Assembly (NCBI GenBank): GCA_047615875.1
Contig: JBLHGU010000144.1
Coordinates: forward strand, 1 to 12,290
DNA length: 12,290 bases
Source: JBLHGU01 sp047615875
GTDB lineage: Bacteria; Pseudomonadota; Gammaproteobacteria; Arenicellales; CAJQKF01
Direction of reading: 5' to 3'
Part shown: positions 1 through 7,104 of the stretch, piece after piece
Numbering within the stretch: the stretch's first letter is position 1
Layout of the letters: each line of letters starts with the position of its first letter
The notes under the pieces: generated by a model
Told to the model about the DNA's origin: nothing
The model's input: only the letters and a program-made list of their open reading frames with translations
Database searches by the model: none
Program-made: the position numbers and the translations under genes

Positions 1-721
1 AATGGCGTATCTTTTCTGCCCATGCAAATACTTCGTCACGGTAACGTACGTGATGTTTCAACAGGCGACGACAAAGTCGTGGCAGATGCTCAGTCTCCGT
101 AGCCAGCATTGTTGCGACGGGTCCGAGACAACGATGGTTGTTATCACTTGGAAGATAGATAATGGGCGACGCAAGCATGCGAGGTGTCAATTCCCTTAGC
201 TTGCGATTGGCCCTGTACAGGTCAGACATATGTGGGCCACGAAGTGCACGTTTTATATCCGGATAGCAAAGCAACGACTCATAACTATTCCAGTCTAGGA
301 TTTCTGAGTTGTGAAGCAACCACTGTCGCCACTCCTGAAGACGATCATACTCCAGCGTCTCATCAAATGTCTGTTGCAAAAACTGATTGGGTATTTTGAG
401 GTGATGTGCGGCTGTTTGACAGAATTCATTGGTAGTGAGAAATGGCATCGCATTGTCGATGGCTGATAGTTCGAATACGTCAGCTAGATCAGTGCTTCCC
501 TCGGCCTTGCCCATCCTGGCCTGATTAATAAGATACCAGGGTTGCGCAGGGGGCAGTATCAGAGTTCGGCGTGTGATGGCTGCAATAACAACAGCGTATT
601 CAAAAACCATACGGATATTGTTCAACCCACCCTGGTCGATATCAAAAGCTAGATAACGATTTTTATGGGTATTAGTGAATGCGTCATTCACCAACAATTC
701 ATTCCAGTAGTGGTTATTCAA
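1..721 (-). CDS. GDP-fucose protein O-fucosyltransferase-like glycosyltransferase, partial (3' end beyond window)
   Basis: An open minus-strand frame runs off the left edge, giving about 240 codons. From a TTG at 719-721 the protein reads RYLAFDIDQGGLNNIRM at residues 22-38 and RRTLILPP at 51-58. This is the N-terminal signature of O-fucosyltransferase-like enzymes (GG(L/F)NN-R, then a helix, then RTL-LPP). A DVFELSAIDNAMPFLTTNEF segment and a later YRDEVFAWAEKIR helix also fit. The HxR donor-binding loop, expected further along, lies outside the window, so activity cannot be judged. Family members transfer fucose from GDP-fucose, or are less well characterised bacterial relatives in surface-glycan clusters. 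The neighbouring methyltransferase and GDP-sugar-type epimerase support a glycan role. The start is uncertain: the frame opens after a TAA at 743-745, TTG 721 has no clear ribosome binding site, and a GTG eleven codons in is possible. Confidence 0.7.
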   Translation of the reverse strand, partial: MNNHYWNELLVNDAFTNTHKNRYLAFDIDQGGLNNIRMVFEYAVVIAAITRRTLILPPAQPWYLINQARMGKAEGSTDLADVFELSAIDNAMPFLTTNEFCQTAAHHLKIPNQFLQQTFDETLEYDRLQEWRQWLLHNSEILDWNSYESLLCYPDIKRALRGPHMSDLYRANRKLRELTPRMLASPIIYLPSDNNHRCLGPVATMLATETEHLPRLCRRLLKHHVRYRDEVFAWAEKIRH

Positions 722-831
722 GATGGTTTTTGTCGGGGTTGTAGTTTAATACTTGGTGTCTAGCGTTAGCTTACAAGATGTTATCATTCCTCAGACTGCT
801 CATACATGATATTTGTGAAACCGGAGATTTG

Positions 832-1470
832 ATGGACGAATGGGAGGCTAATAATTTTAACGTTAGTGAAGGACACTTGGGTGGTTATATCATGAGTCGG
901 AGTGAGTCCGCCCCTTCAGGGTTGGATGTACAAAATAGTGACCCTGCCACCTGGCATCCCGAATTATGGTTGTGGGCGATGAGCACGCTTAATATTCACT
1001 CGGTACTGGATGTTGGGTGTGCAGAGGGTCATGCCGCGCGATTTTTCCAGACCCACGGTTGTCGCGTAGTTGGCGTAGAAGGCAGCCAGCGCGCTCTACT
1101 GGCTAGTAAAATACCCGAACAACATATATTGCATGATTTCACAAGTGGACCCTGGCAACCGCATCAAGCCTGCGAGATGGTCTGGAGTTGTGAATTCGTT
1201 GAACATGTTGAAGAAAAGTTCAGTGACAATTTTCTAGCTACATTTGCTACGGCAACACGATTCGTATTTATGACTTTTGCCGGCCCTGGCCAACCTGGTT
1301 GGCATCATGTTAATTGTCAATCACAAGACTACTGGGAAGCAAAGATGGGTAATATCGGCTTCAGCCTGGATATAAAACTAACAGCCCATGCCAGGCTAGT
1401 AGCCGAGAGTGGGCATTTTGCCCGCGCGGGATTGGTTTTTCGACCAATCTCTAGTTTCCAGCCCGCCTGA
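832..1470 (+). CDS. Class I SAM-dependent methyltransferase, glycan-cluster type
   Basis: A 212-residue protein from the ATG at 832. That start has GGAG at 823-826 with a 5-base spacer; an in-frame ATG at 778 would add 18 residues but has no ribosome binding site. The N-terminal part reads DPATWHPELWLWAM. Motif I follows as SVLDVGCAEGHAARFF, then the acidic end of strand 2 in VVGVEGS. Next come WSCEFVEHVEEKFSDN (motif IV region) and GPGQPGWHHVNCQSQDYWEAK, and the end is ARAGLVFRP. This matches a small family of methyltransferases with an (F/C)-E-F-x-EHVE motif and a GxPGQ-G-HHVN-Q--YW segment, often found with glycosyltransferases, so the gene looks full length. The acceptor is unknown; a sugar hydroxyl in surface polysaccharide is inferred from context. 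It is divergent from the O-fucosyltransferase-like gene and faces the epimerase gene tail to tail. Confidence 0.85.
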   Translation: MDEWEANNFNVSEGHLGGYIMSRSESAPSGLDVQNSDPATWHPELWLWAMSTLNIHSVLDVGCAEGHAARFFQTHGCRVVGVEGSQRALLASKIPEQHILHDFTSGPWQPHQACEMVWSCEFVEHVEEKFSDNFLATFATATRFVFMTFAGPGQPGWHHVNCQSQDYWEAKMGNIGFSLDIKLTAHARLVAESGHFARAGLVFRPISSFQPA

Positions 1471-1556
1471 AATTGAGCACCGAGTTAATAATTATTTTTC
1501 GGTCGTTGATTCAAATGGAGAGCTTTCATACTATCAATCATTGAGCGCCTTCGGCA

Positions 1557-2576
1557 TTACCGTTGCATCAATAAAGATGAAAGATTATGACGAACTGACT
1601 CCATGGTATGAGTATTAATGTACCAATCTATCGTCTTTTTTATTCCATCTTCAAGAAGCATTTTCGGCAACCACCCGGTCCTTTTAAAAGCGTGCCCCCC
1701 ATCCAGTGCACGATGTAACACACCAACAGGTTTATCTAACAAATACGTTATTCCACCGGGTGGTTCCCAGTCCAGAATCTTGAATATTTCCGCAGCAATT
1801 CTGTTTAGGCTTATATACTCGGATGTGCCGACATTCATGGCACTTCCGTCCTCAATGAATTTTGCTGCCAGGACAATACCCTGGACAATGTCGTCAACAT
1901 AAGTAAACCCTCTCGTCTGCTCACCAGTTCCCCATATTTCATATGGTGTCTGCTTCACAAACGCTTTTGCGATAAGCGCTATCAAAGCATGACTCTCGTT
2001 CTCACGAGGACCATACGCTGTTGACAATCGAGCCGATGAAGATCTAATACCATATTGCTTATGATAAGCCTTAAGAGACAATTCCCCCATTAGCTTAGCC
2101 CATCCATATTCTTCGTCCGCAAAAGCACCTCCTTGCTTGCTGAAATCAACCATATTCTCTTGCAGCAGGTTTTTATCTTCTTGAATGTTCGTGGGATACA
2201 CACATGCGGAGCTGACGAAAGTAATTTGTTCAACTCCACTCTTAACCGCGGATTCATAAACAATATTATCCAGTGCCATATTGCCAGCACAATTGGCAGG
2301 GTGTGTTGCGATATAGCCACGTCCTCCATGATCAGCTGCTAGATGAAATATTGCGTCACAGCCACTGGTAGCTGCTATAGAAAAATTTAGATCCCTTAAG
2401 TTTCCTTTTGCAAATTCGATATCCTTGATCACAGAGCTCAAGTTTTCCAACTTGCCACTGGAAAGGTCATCTGCAACTCTCACGTCACAACCCAAACGCA
2501 GTAGTTCTTCAACAAGATGACTGCCAATAAAACTGGCACCACCAGTTACTAAATACTTACCAGGATCTAGACTCAT
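1557..2576 (-). CDS. NAD-dependent epimerase/dehydratase, GDP-mannose 3,5-epimerase-like
   Basis: A 339-residue extended short-chain dehydrogenase/reductase. The Rossmann motif is TGGASFIGSH near residue 11; Ser replaces the middle glycine, which also occurs in other members. The chain continues with HLAADHGGRGYI, SSACVYP (the catalytic Ser/Thr position), YGWAKLMGE (YxxxK), STAYGPRENESHALIALI, and an IWGTGEQTRGFTYVDDIVQG substrate-binding segment. The LAAD-GG-G-I and SSACVYP segments and the WG-G-QTR-FT-V-D pattern are most like GDP-mannose 3,5-epimerases. Specificity is inferred, and another nucleotide-sugar epimerase or dehydratase is possible. A GDP-sugar substrate would fit the neighbouring fucosyltransferase-like gene. 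No Shine-Dalgarno sequence is visible before the ATG. The last about 20 codons, after DWYINTH, extend past the usual family end and overlap an antisense frame. Confidence 0.88.
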   Translation of the reverse strand: MSLDPGKYLVTGGASFIGSHLVEELLRLGCDVRVADDLSSGKLENLSSVIKDIEFAKGNLRDLNFSIAATSGCDAIFHLAADHGGRGYIATHPANCAGNMALDNIVYESAVKSGVEQITFVSSACVYPTNIQEDKNLLQENMVDFSKQGGAFADEEYGWAKLMGELSLKAYHKQYGIRSSSARLSTAYGPRENESHALIALIAKAFVKQTPYEIWGTGEQTRGFTYVDDIVQGIVLAAKFIEDGSAMNVGTSEYISLNRIAAEIFKILDWEPPGGITYLLDKPVGVLHRALDGGHAFKRTGWLPKMLLEDGIKKTIDWYINTHTMESVRHNLSSLLMQR

Positions 2577-3087
2577 AAATGACTAATAGTTGACCAGGTG
2601 ACTAATATTCAACACTACTTACTGAATATTTTTAATTACAAAAAATGGCTTTTCGTGACAATTTTCTGATAGATACACATTTAAGTTATCATGTGTATAG
2701 TGTACCTTTTCAGATTCAGTTGAACCAGTTATATGGTCTAGTAGGCCCTGCGATACAACGAGACATAATTAGCTATATTTTAATTGGCGGCGTCTCCTAC
2801 CAACGCCACCGTCCCGAGCATACTCTTCACTACTAGATTGTAATTCAGCACTATCCGGTATTTCGAGTCCGGATGGTAACTGAGAACATGCTCTTGCCCG
2901 AGGTGCCGATTTGCCAATAGGTGTTGAGTTTTCCTTATCCCTTGCGATTTCTGATCGCCGTCCAATCCAAGGTCATGGGCCAGGTGCTGGGTATCTTATG
3001 CCGAACGATTTGGCTCAAAAAAGTTTGAACCGAAATTGCTGACTTCGCGACTAAGTTAATACCACAGACAAACTATTAGTGAATATC
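2577..3087. other. Gene-poor stretch with possible decayed coding sequence
   Basis: About 510 bases separate the epimerase gene from the small EF-hand-type gene. No convincing gene is present. On the minus strand, two overlapping frames between about 2770 and 2990 look more protein-like than random sequence. One ends in VALVGDAAN, recalling the GDAA motif of flavin monooxygenases; the other ends in DGGVGRRRQLKYS. Neither has a start signal or a supporting domain. A 6-bp inverted repeat, ATCCGG/CCGGAT, is at 2853-2858 and 2869-2874. The stretch may be a degraded insertion. Confidence 0.4.
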
Positions 3088-3285
3088 ATGAAAAACTTAT
3101 CTCAAATCATCATCATTGCCGCCATTTTCTCATTCACTGCTACTCAGGCAAATGCCGGAGAAACGACCGGTACCATTAAATGGGAAGATTCAGTACCAAA
3201 TATCGTAAAAGCTGCGAATGAAACTCGCCGCAAATTGTCGAGGGGTGACAAAGACGGAAATGGCGAAGTAAGTAGTGGTGGTTAG
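3088..3285 (+). CDS. Small exported protein with terminal partial EF-hand
   Basis: A 65-residue product from the ATG at 3088; an in-frame GTG at 3079 would add three residues. A Sec signal peptide is clear: MKN, then the hydrophobic run LSQIIIIAAIFSF, then TATQANA before GETTG, giving a mature protein of about 41 residues. The mature part reads IKWEDSVPNIVKAANETRR and ends in DKDGNGEVSSGG. This fits the first nine positions of a Ca2+-binding EF-hand loop (D1, D3, N5, G6, V8, S9), but position 12 is Gly rather than Glu and there is no following helix. It is either a truncated EF-hand protein or a stand-alone half-hand. No ribosome binding site is obvious. A perfect hairpin follows the stop codon by two bases. 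The function is not recognised; periplasmic or secreted location is inferred. Confidence 0.6.
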   Translation: MKNLSQIIIIAAIFSFTATQANAGETTGTIKWEDSVPNIVKAANETRRKLSRGDKDGNGEVSSGG

Positions 3286-3287
3286 GT

Positions 3288-3303
3288 GCTGGTTTCAACC
3301 AGC
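3288..3303 (+). terminator. Hairpin just after the EF-hand-type gene, possible weak terminator
   Basis: GCTGGTT at 3288-3294 pairs with AACCAGC at 3297-3303, starting two bases after the stop codon. The T-rich run (ATTTTTATTT) begins only about 15 bases further on, so it is not a canonical intrinsic terminator. An mRNA-end stabilising hairpin is equally possible. Confidence 0.35.
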
Positions 3304-3362
3304 TCCGGTCGGAAAAGCATATTTTTATTTAGCAGTGGATTGCAGCAATGAAGGATGTTGAT

Positions 3363-3385
3363 GTATCTTGTGTATCACAAGATAC
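3363..3385. promoter_or_regulatory. Perfect 10-bp inverted repeat, candidate operator
   Basis: GTATCTTGTG at 3363-3372 and CACAAGATAC at 3376-3385 are exact reverse complements around the 3-base centre TAT. The dyad lies about 120 bases upstream of the Fe(II)/2OG oxygenase start, inside the 219-base gap after the EF-hand-type gene. A short near-centre dyad of this kind is typical of a dimeric-repressor site, but the binding protein is unknown. It could also be an RNA hairpin. Confidence 0.5.
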
Positions 3386-3504
3386 CTTGAGTATCAGATG
3401 CGTCGACCTAATGGGATAGGATGAACGTTCGTGCATCCGTGTACTGATGGAAATCTTGTATAAATGAAAGTTCCCTTAAATCGAATACAACTTACAGATG
3501 AAAT

Positions 3505-4449
3505 ATGGCGCTGCCAATATCAAGATTACTAAATTTTAGCGAAATCCCGGTTATTGATATCGCACCGTTGTTCGGTGATGCTGGCAGAAATGAAGTAATT
3601 GGCAGAATAGATCAGGCTTGCCGTGATGTTGGGTTTTTCTATATTGTTGGGCATGGTTTCGATCCACAATTAATAACCCAGCTTGCAAAGGCATCGTCTA
3701 AGTTTTTCGATCAACCAGAATCCTCTAAAAGCGCAGTCGGACTTGATTCATCAATGCGCGGCTATTTGCCACTCTATTACCGTAGCCAAATTACTGAGGA
3801 TTTTTCCGGTACCAGTCATCAGGAGGGTTTCTGGATAGGTGTGGATTTCACAGATGATTCTCGTCATCCATTAGAACAGAGCAATCGGTGGCCCGGGAAC
3901 TCCCCTACATTACAAACTGCAATGACTACTTATCTCGCTGCAGTTGAGAAAATTGCAGCCACATTAGGACAGGCATTTGCCGATGCACTGGGCCAGCCGG
4001 GAGATTTTTATAGCCATCATTTCTCAAGGCCTACATCGCGGTTAAAGCTGAATCATTATCCACCCCAGGAAAATCCGCAGAGTGTAGATAACATTGGAGT
4101 GGTGCCTCATAGCGACTCAGACGCATTCACAATTTTGTGGCAGGACGATAATGGCGGGCTTGAAGTTCAGTCAAAAAGCGGCGAATGGGTGGGTGCCCCA
4201 CCCCTAGATGACAGTTTTATAGTTAATATTGGCGATATTCTTCAATATTTGAGCAATGGGCGTTATTCTTCTACTCAACACCGTGTGATAAACCGATGCG
4301 GTACGGACCGTTACTCTATCCCCTATTTTGTTAATCCAACAGCAACCATGGAGATTTCTGCACTGGATGGTAGTGATACATTTACGCCCTTTAAGTACGG
4401 TGACTACCAAAGCCGAAAATGGAAAAGCTTCTTTCCAATCGATGGATAA
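3505..4449 (+). CDS. Fe(II)/2-oxoglutarate-dependent oxygenase, isopenicillin N synthase family
   Basis: A 314-residue protein, the usual length for this family. The N-terminal DIOX_N-type domain contains IPVIDIAPLF (residues 14-23) and VGFFYIVGHGF (42-52). The double-stranded beta-helix core follows. Iron ligands are visible as His202 and Asp204 in PHSDSDAFTILWQD, with the distal His259 in STQHRVIN. The 2-oxoglutarate-type RxS motif is Arg269-Tyr-Ser271, followed by IPYFVNP. RLKLNHYPP at 179-187 is also family-typical. All metal and cosubstrate residues are present, so the enzyme should be active. The substrate is unknown; bacterial members oxidise small molecules and some produce ethylene or beta-lactam precursors. 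The ribosome binding site is weak. The gene converges on the LysR gene with only 18 bases between stop codons. Confidence 0.9.
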   Translation: MALPISRLLNFSEIPVIDIAPLFGDAGRNEVIGRIDQACRDVGFFYIVGHGFDPQLITQLAKASSKFFDQPESSKSAVGLDSSMRGYLPLYYRSQITEDFSGTSHQEGFWIGVDFTDDSRHPLEQSNRWPGNSPTLQTAMTTYLAAVEKIAATLGQAFADALGQPGDFYSHHFSRPTSRLKLNHYPPQENPQSVDNIGVVPHSDSDAFTILWQDDNGGLEVQSKSGEWVGAPPLDDSFIVNIGDILQYLSNGRYSSTQHRVINRCGTDRYSIPYFVNPTATMEISALDGSDTFTPFKYGDYQSRKWKSFFPIDG

Positions 4450-4467
4450 AGCCGCGCGCATAACACT

Positions 4468-5376
4468 CTAATTCCCGCCTTCTGTACTTAGCGGACGACG
4501 ACCTTCAATCAAATCAAGATCGTCTTTTATCAGGTCTTTTAGAAATTTCACAAATAAACGCAAACGATAAACCCGGCGAACATCGGGATGGTGTAGTACC
4601 CACAAGCTGATTGTACTTTCACTCAGAATATCTGGATGCAGGCGCTGTAATAACGGATCCCTATCAGCTATATAGCAGGGTAATACTGAAACACCGAGCC
4701 CACACTGAACCATGGATTGCATTGCTGACATATCGTCGATGCGGTGTTTGAACTGAATTTTCGGTAGCACGCTCTGAAACAACATGCGGTTGTGCATTTC
4801 ATCGTGTACACCGATCCACTCCCACGAGTCTCGATCTGCAGGGTCATACTGTGTGCCAATACAATCTTTGGCAGCATAGATAGCATAGGCCACACCAGCC
4901 AGATTATGACCAACAAGATTCTCCGGTGGGTGTCGGGTAAATCGGATGGCAAGATCAGCATCGTTGCGACTGAGATTAAGCTGGGACTGGGTACAAAGAA
5001 TGCTCAGTTCTATATCCGGGTGACGTTTTGAGAATTTCCAGATGAAAGGAGTGAGAAAACCATTTAAAAATATTTCCGTGCAGGTGATGCGCAGGCCGCC
5101 AGTCAAATTCTGATCTTCACCATATATTCTGCGCTGTACTTCGGCTACATCTTGCTCTAGCTTTTGTGTCGTCTCAAATAGATCCAGGCCGGCAGAGGTG
5201 AGCTCATAACCCAGTCTTGAGTGATCAAAAAGCCGGGTTTTAAGTTGCCCCTCCAGTGATTCCAGTCGCCTTGATACCGTTGGCTGGCTAACACCCAATA
5301 TCTTTCCGGCACCAGTTAAGGTTCCCTGCCGTGCAATGGCCAGGAAAAAACGCAAATCGTCCCAGTTACTATTCAT
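4468..5376 (-). CDS. LysR-family transcriptional regulator, divergent from the flavin oxidase gene
   Basis: A 302-residue regulator. The N-terminal winged helix-turn-helix spans about residues 6-63, with the recognition part GVSQPTVSRRLESLE and RLFDHSRLGYELTSAG. The substrate-binding domain starts around residue 92 (GGLRITCTEIFLNGFLTPF) and runs to about 290, with the usual SMVQCGLGVSVLP segment near the C-terminus. It is transcribed away from the flavin oxidase, with 89 bases between start codons, so by the usual LysR arrangement it should control that gene and itself. A perfect 28-bp palindrome covers its own start codon. The effector cannot be read from sequence. Confidence 0.92.
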   Translation of the reverse strand: MNSNWDDLRFFLAIARQGTLTGAGKILGVSQPTVSRRLESLEGQLKTRLFDHSRLGYELTSAGLDLFETTQKLEQDVAEVQRRIYGEDQNLTGGLRITCTEIFLNGFLTPFIWKFSKRHPDIELSILCTQSQLNLSRNDADLAIRFTRHPPENLVGHNLAGVAYAIYAAKDCIGTQYDPADRDSWEWIGVHDEMHNRMLFQSVLPKIQFKHRIDDMSAMQSMVQCGLGVSVLPCYIADRDPLLQRLHPDILSESTISLWVLHHPDVRRVYRLRLFVKFLKDLIKDDLDLIEGRRPLSTEGGN

Positions 5377-5391
5377 ATATGAATAGTAACT
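5364..5391. promoter_or_regulatory. Perfect 28-bp palindrome over the LysR start codon, candidate autoregulatory operator
   Basis: The half-site AGTTACTATTCATA (5364-5377) is followed directly by its exact reverse complement (5378-5391). The dyad includes the LysR ATG (complement of 5374-5376) and its first four codons. Part of the half-site, CTATTCA, recurs at 5410-5416 in the same divergent gap. Its position suggests binding by the neighbouring LysR protein, giving autorepression or control of the flavin oxidase. This is inference from symmetry and location. Confidence 0.6.
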
Positions 5392-5405
5392 ATGTAATCT
5401 ATCCT

Positions 5406-5454
5406 CTGTCTATTCAATTATATTGGTGATTTAATAGTGAAAAATAATAGACAG
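5406..5454 (+). promoter_or_regulatory. Interrupted dyad whose right arm reaches the oxidase ribosome binding site
   Basis: CTGTCTATT (5406-5414) is the exact reverse complement of AATAGACAG (5446-5454). The right arm overlaps the first two bases of the AGGAG ribosome binding site (5453-5457), which lies 8 bases before the oxidase ATG at 5466. In RNA this could partly mask the site; in DNA the arms could be two operator half-sites. Confidence 0.4.
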
Positions 5455-5465
5455 GAGAAAGAATC

Positions 5466-6845
5466 ATGCCCCAGCCAAAATTTTTTCAGCAGTCGATGTT
5501 GGCACCAATGGTAAGTAGTTTTAGCGGTAGCCTACTGCTGCCTGGAGATGATGGTTACGAAACAGTCCGTCGCGTGCATAACGGTATGATCGATCGACAT
5601 CCAGCGTTAATTGCTCGTTGTCTCGGCAACGCTGACGTTAAGGACTCTCTGGCCTTCGCAATCGATCAGAATCTTGAGATAGCTGTGTGCGGTGGAGGCC
5701 ACAATGTGGCAGGCCGCGCAGTGTGTGACGACGGTATAATGATAGATCTTGGCCTGATGAAGGGTACCTGGGTGGATCCGGTGCAGAAGCGCATGCGTGT
5801 GCAGGCCGGGGTTACCTGGGGTGAGTTCAATCGAGCCAGTCAATTGCACGGCCTGGCAACCACTGGTGGTGCTGTTTCCAGTACTGGCGTGGCAGGTTTA
5901 ACCCTGGGTGGTGGTTTCGGTTTTCTGATGGGTAAATATGGCTACACCATCGACAATCTTAAGTCGGTGGAAATGGTCAGTGCTCAAGGAGAAATTTTGC
6001 TTGCATCAAGCGAAGAAAACCCCGAATTATTCTGGGGGCTCCGAGGTGGCGGTGGCAACTTCGGCATTGTTACGAGTTTTGAATTTGCTCTGCACGAAGT
6101 AGGGCCAATAATTCAGGGTGGCATGATTGCGCATCCCTTTAGCGCGGCGAGAGATATGCTGAATTTTTATCGCGAAGCTACCGCCGATATGCCAGATGAA
6201 TTTACTCTACTGGGAGGCCTCACCCACGCCCGGGATGACTCGGGCACGCCGTTAGCCGCAATGCTGGCCTGCCATTGTGGAAGCCCTGAAGATGCCGCTA
6301 TAGCTGTTGAAAACATCAAAAGCTTTGGCAAGCCAGTTGTAGACCATATCGGCTCAATGCGCTACACCGACTTAAATCAATTACTCGATCCAGGTGTTCC
6401 CAAACTTGAGCTATATTATTGGAAAGCCTGTTTCGTTAGTAGTCTAACCGACGATCTGTTCGATGTACTGATCGAGCAATTTGATCAATGCCCTTCAAAT
6501 TCAAGCAAGATATTTATAGAAAACTTTCATGGTGCCGCAACACGATTGGATTCATCAGCTACGGCCTTTCCTCATCGACAGAAAGGTTACAGCATTCTGA
6601 TTATCTCGCAGTGGCAGGACCCTCAATATAATGAGCAGAATATAGAATGGACCAGGCAAACTTACGACTCACTACAGCCCTTTAGCAGAGAGGGTGCTTA
6701 TTCGAACTACATGGATGACGATGAATCAGACCAACGAGTTAAATCTGCATTTGGCGATAATTTTCCACGGCTACAAAAACTTAAAAATCAATATGACCCC
6801 ACTAACTTATTCCACCGTAACCAGAATATTCCCCCGTCGATCTAA
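5466..6845 (+). CDS. FAD-linked oxidase, berberine bridge enzyme-like
   Basis: A 459-residue flavin oxidase with AGGAG 8 bases before the ATG. The FAD-binding domain (about residues 45-215) shows CGGGHNVAGRAV, in which His79 is the expected 8-alpha-histidyl FAD attachment site. It continues with VQAGVTWGEFNRAS, TTGGAVSSTGVAGLTLGGGFG and LFWGLRGGGGNFGIVTSFEF. The second, cysteinyl attachment position of bicovalent berberine-bridge enzymes appears to be Ser/Thr here, so a single covalent bond is predicted. The C-terminal BBE segment (about 410-456) includes YSNYMDDDE, FGDNFPRLQKLKNQYDPTNLF and ends near NQNIPP. There is no signal peptide. Family members oxidise alcohols, sugars or alkaloid-like compounds with O2; the substrate here is unknown. 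It is very probably controlled by the divergent LysR gene. Confidence 0.93.
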   Translation: MPQPKFFQQSMLAPMVSSFSGSLLLPGDDGYETVRRVHNGMIDRHPALIARCLGNADVKDSLAFAIDQNLEIAVCGGGHNVAGRAVCDDGIMIDLGLMKGTWVDPVQKRMRVQAGVTWGEFNRASQLHGLATTGGAVSSTGVAGLTLGGGFGFLMGKYGYTIDNLKSVEMVSAQGEILLASSEENPELFWGLRGGGGNFGIVTSFEFALHEVGPIIQGGMIAHPFSAARDMLNFYREATADMPDEFTLLGGLTHARDDSGTPLAAMLACHCGSPEDAAIAVENIKSFGKPVVDHIGSMRYTDLNQLLDPGVPKLELYYWKACFVSSLTDDLFDVLIEQFDQCPSNSSKIFIENFHGAATRLDSSATAFPHRQKGYSILIISQWQDPQYNEQNIEWTRQTYDSLQPFSREGAYSNYMDDDESDQRVKSAFGDNFPRLQKLKNQYDPTNLFHRNQNIPPSI

Positions 6846-6999
6846 ATGGTGAGTCGCTCCGGTATTCGGTTGAGAAGATGACTGGTTTAGTTATCTGTTA
6901 TTAATCAGTCTCGATCTTACACTGTCTACTGAACATTCAAATTCGCTAACAGAACATACATTAGACGAATCACGGAATTGGGAAAATAGTCGCCGAATT

Positions 7000-7021
7000 G
7001 CCTAGAGTTGAAATAATAGGC
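7000..7021. repeat. Hairpin with CTAGAGTTGAAATA core, copy 1
   Basis: GCCTA (7000-7004) pairs with TAGGC (7017-7021). The hairpin carries the 14-base sequence CTAGAGTTGAAATA (7002-7015), which recurs exactly at 8947-8960 in another intergenic hairpin. It lies in the gap after the flavin oxidase gene. It could be a small repeat family or coincidence. Confidence 0.35.
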
Positions 7022-7074
7022 TGTTTTATCAATACACATTTCAGCCATCAATCAAATGCGAGCTACAATAGTAA

Positions 7075-7097
7075 AGTGTGAGTTCAATTGACACACT
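7075..7097 (-). terminator. Hairpin after the DJ-1/PfpI-family gene, possible terminator
   Basis: Read on the minus strand, AGTGTG and CACACT form a 6-bp stem around an 11-base loop, starting 7 bases after the stop codon and followed by TTTACTATT. The stem is short and the T run is interrupted, so the call is tentative. The loop also holds the palindrome TCAATTGA. Confidence 0.35.
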
Positions 7098-7104
7098 AAC
7101 CCTG

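Noticed and set aside
2..399. Two plus-strand frames at the left edge
   Set aside because: They lie antisense to the O-fucosyltransferase-like frame, which has recognisable motifs; the plus-strand products have no domain and unnatural composition.
2780..2965. Minus-strand 61-codon frame ending in VALVGDAAN, like a flavin monooxygenase GDAA motif
   Set aside because: The motif ends at the stop codon, nothing else of the family is present, and there is no ribosome binding site. At best it is a relic, so it is only mentioned in the gap description.
3459..3464. TATAAA as -10 box for the Fe(II)/2OG oxygenase
   Set aside because: No acceptable -35 sequence at 16-18 bases upstream.
6880..6910. Stem GACTGGTT/AATCAGTC after the flavin oxidase gene as a terminator
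   Set aside because: It has a 15-base loop, a G-T pair and no following T run.
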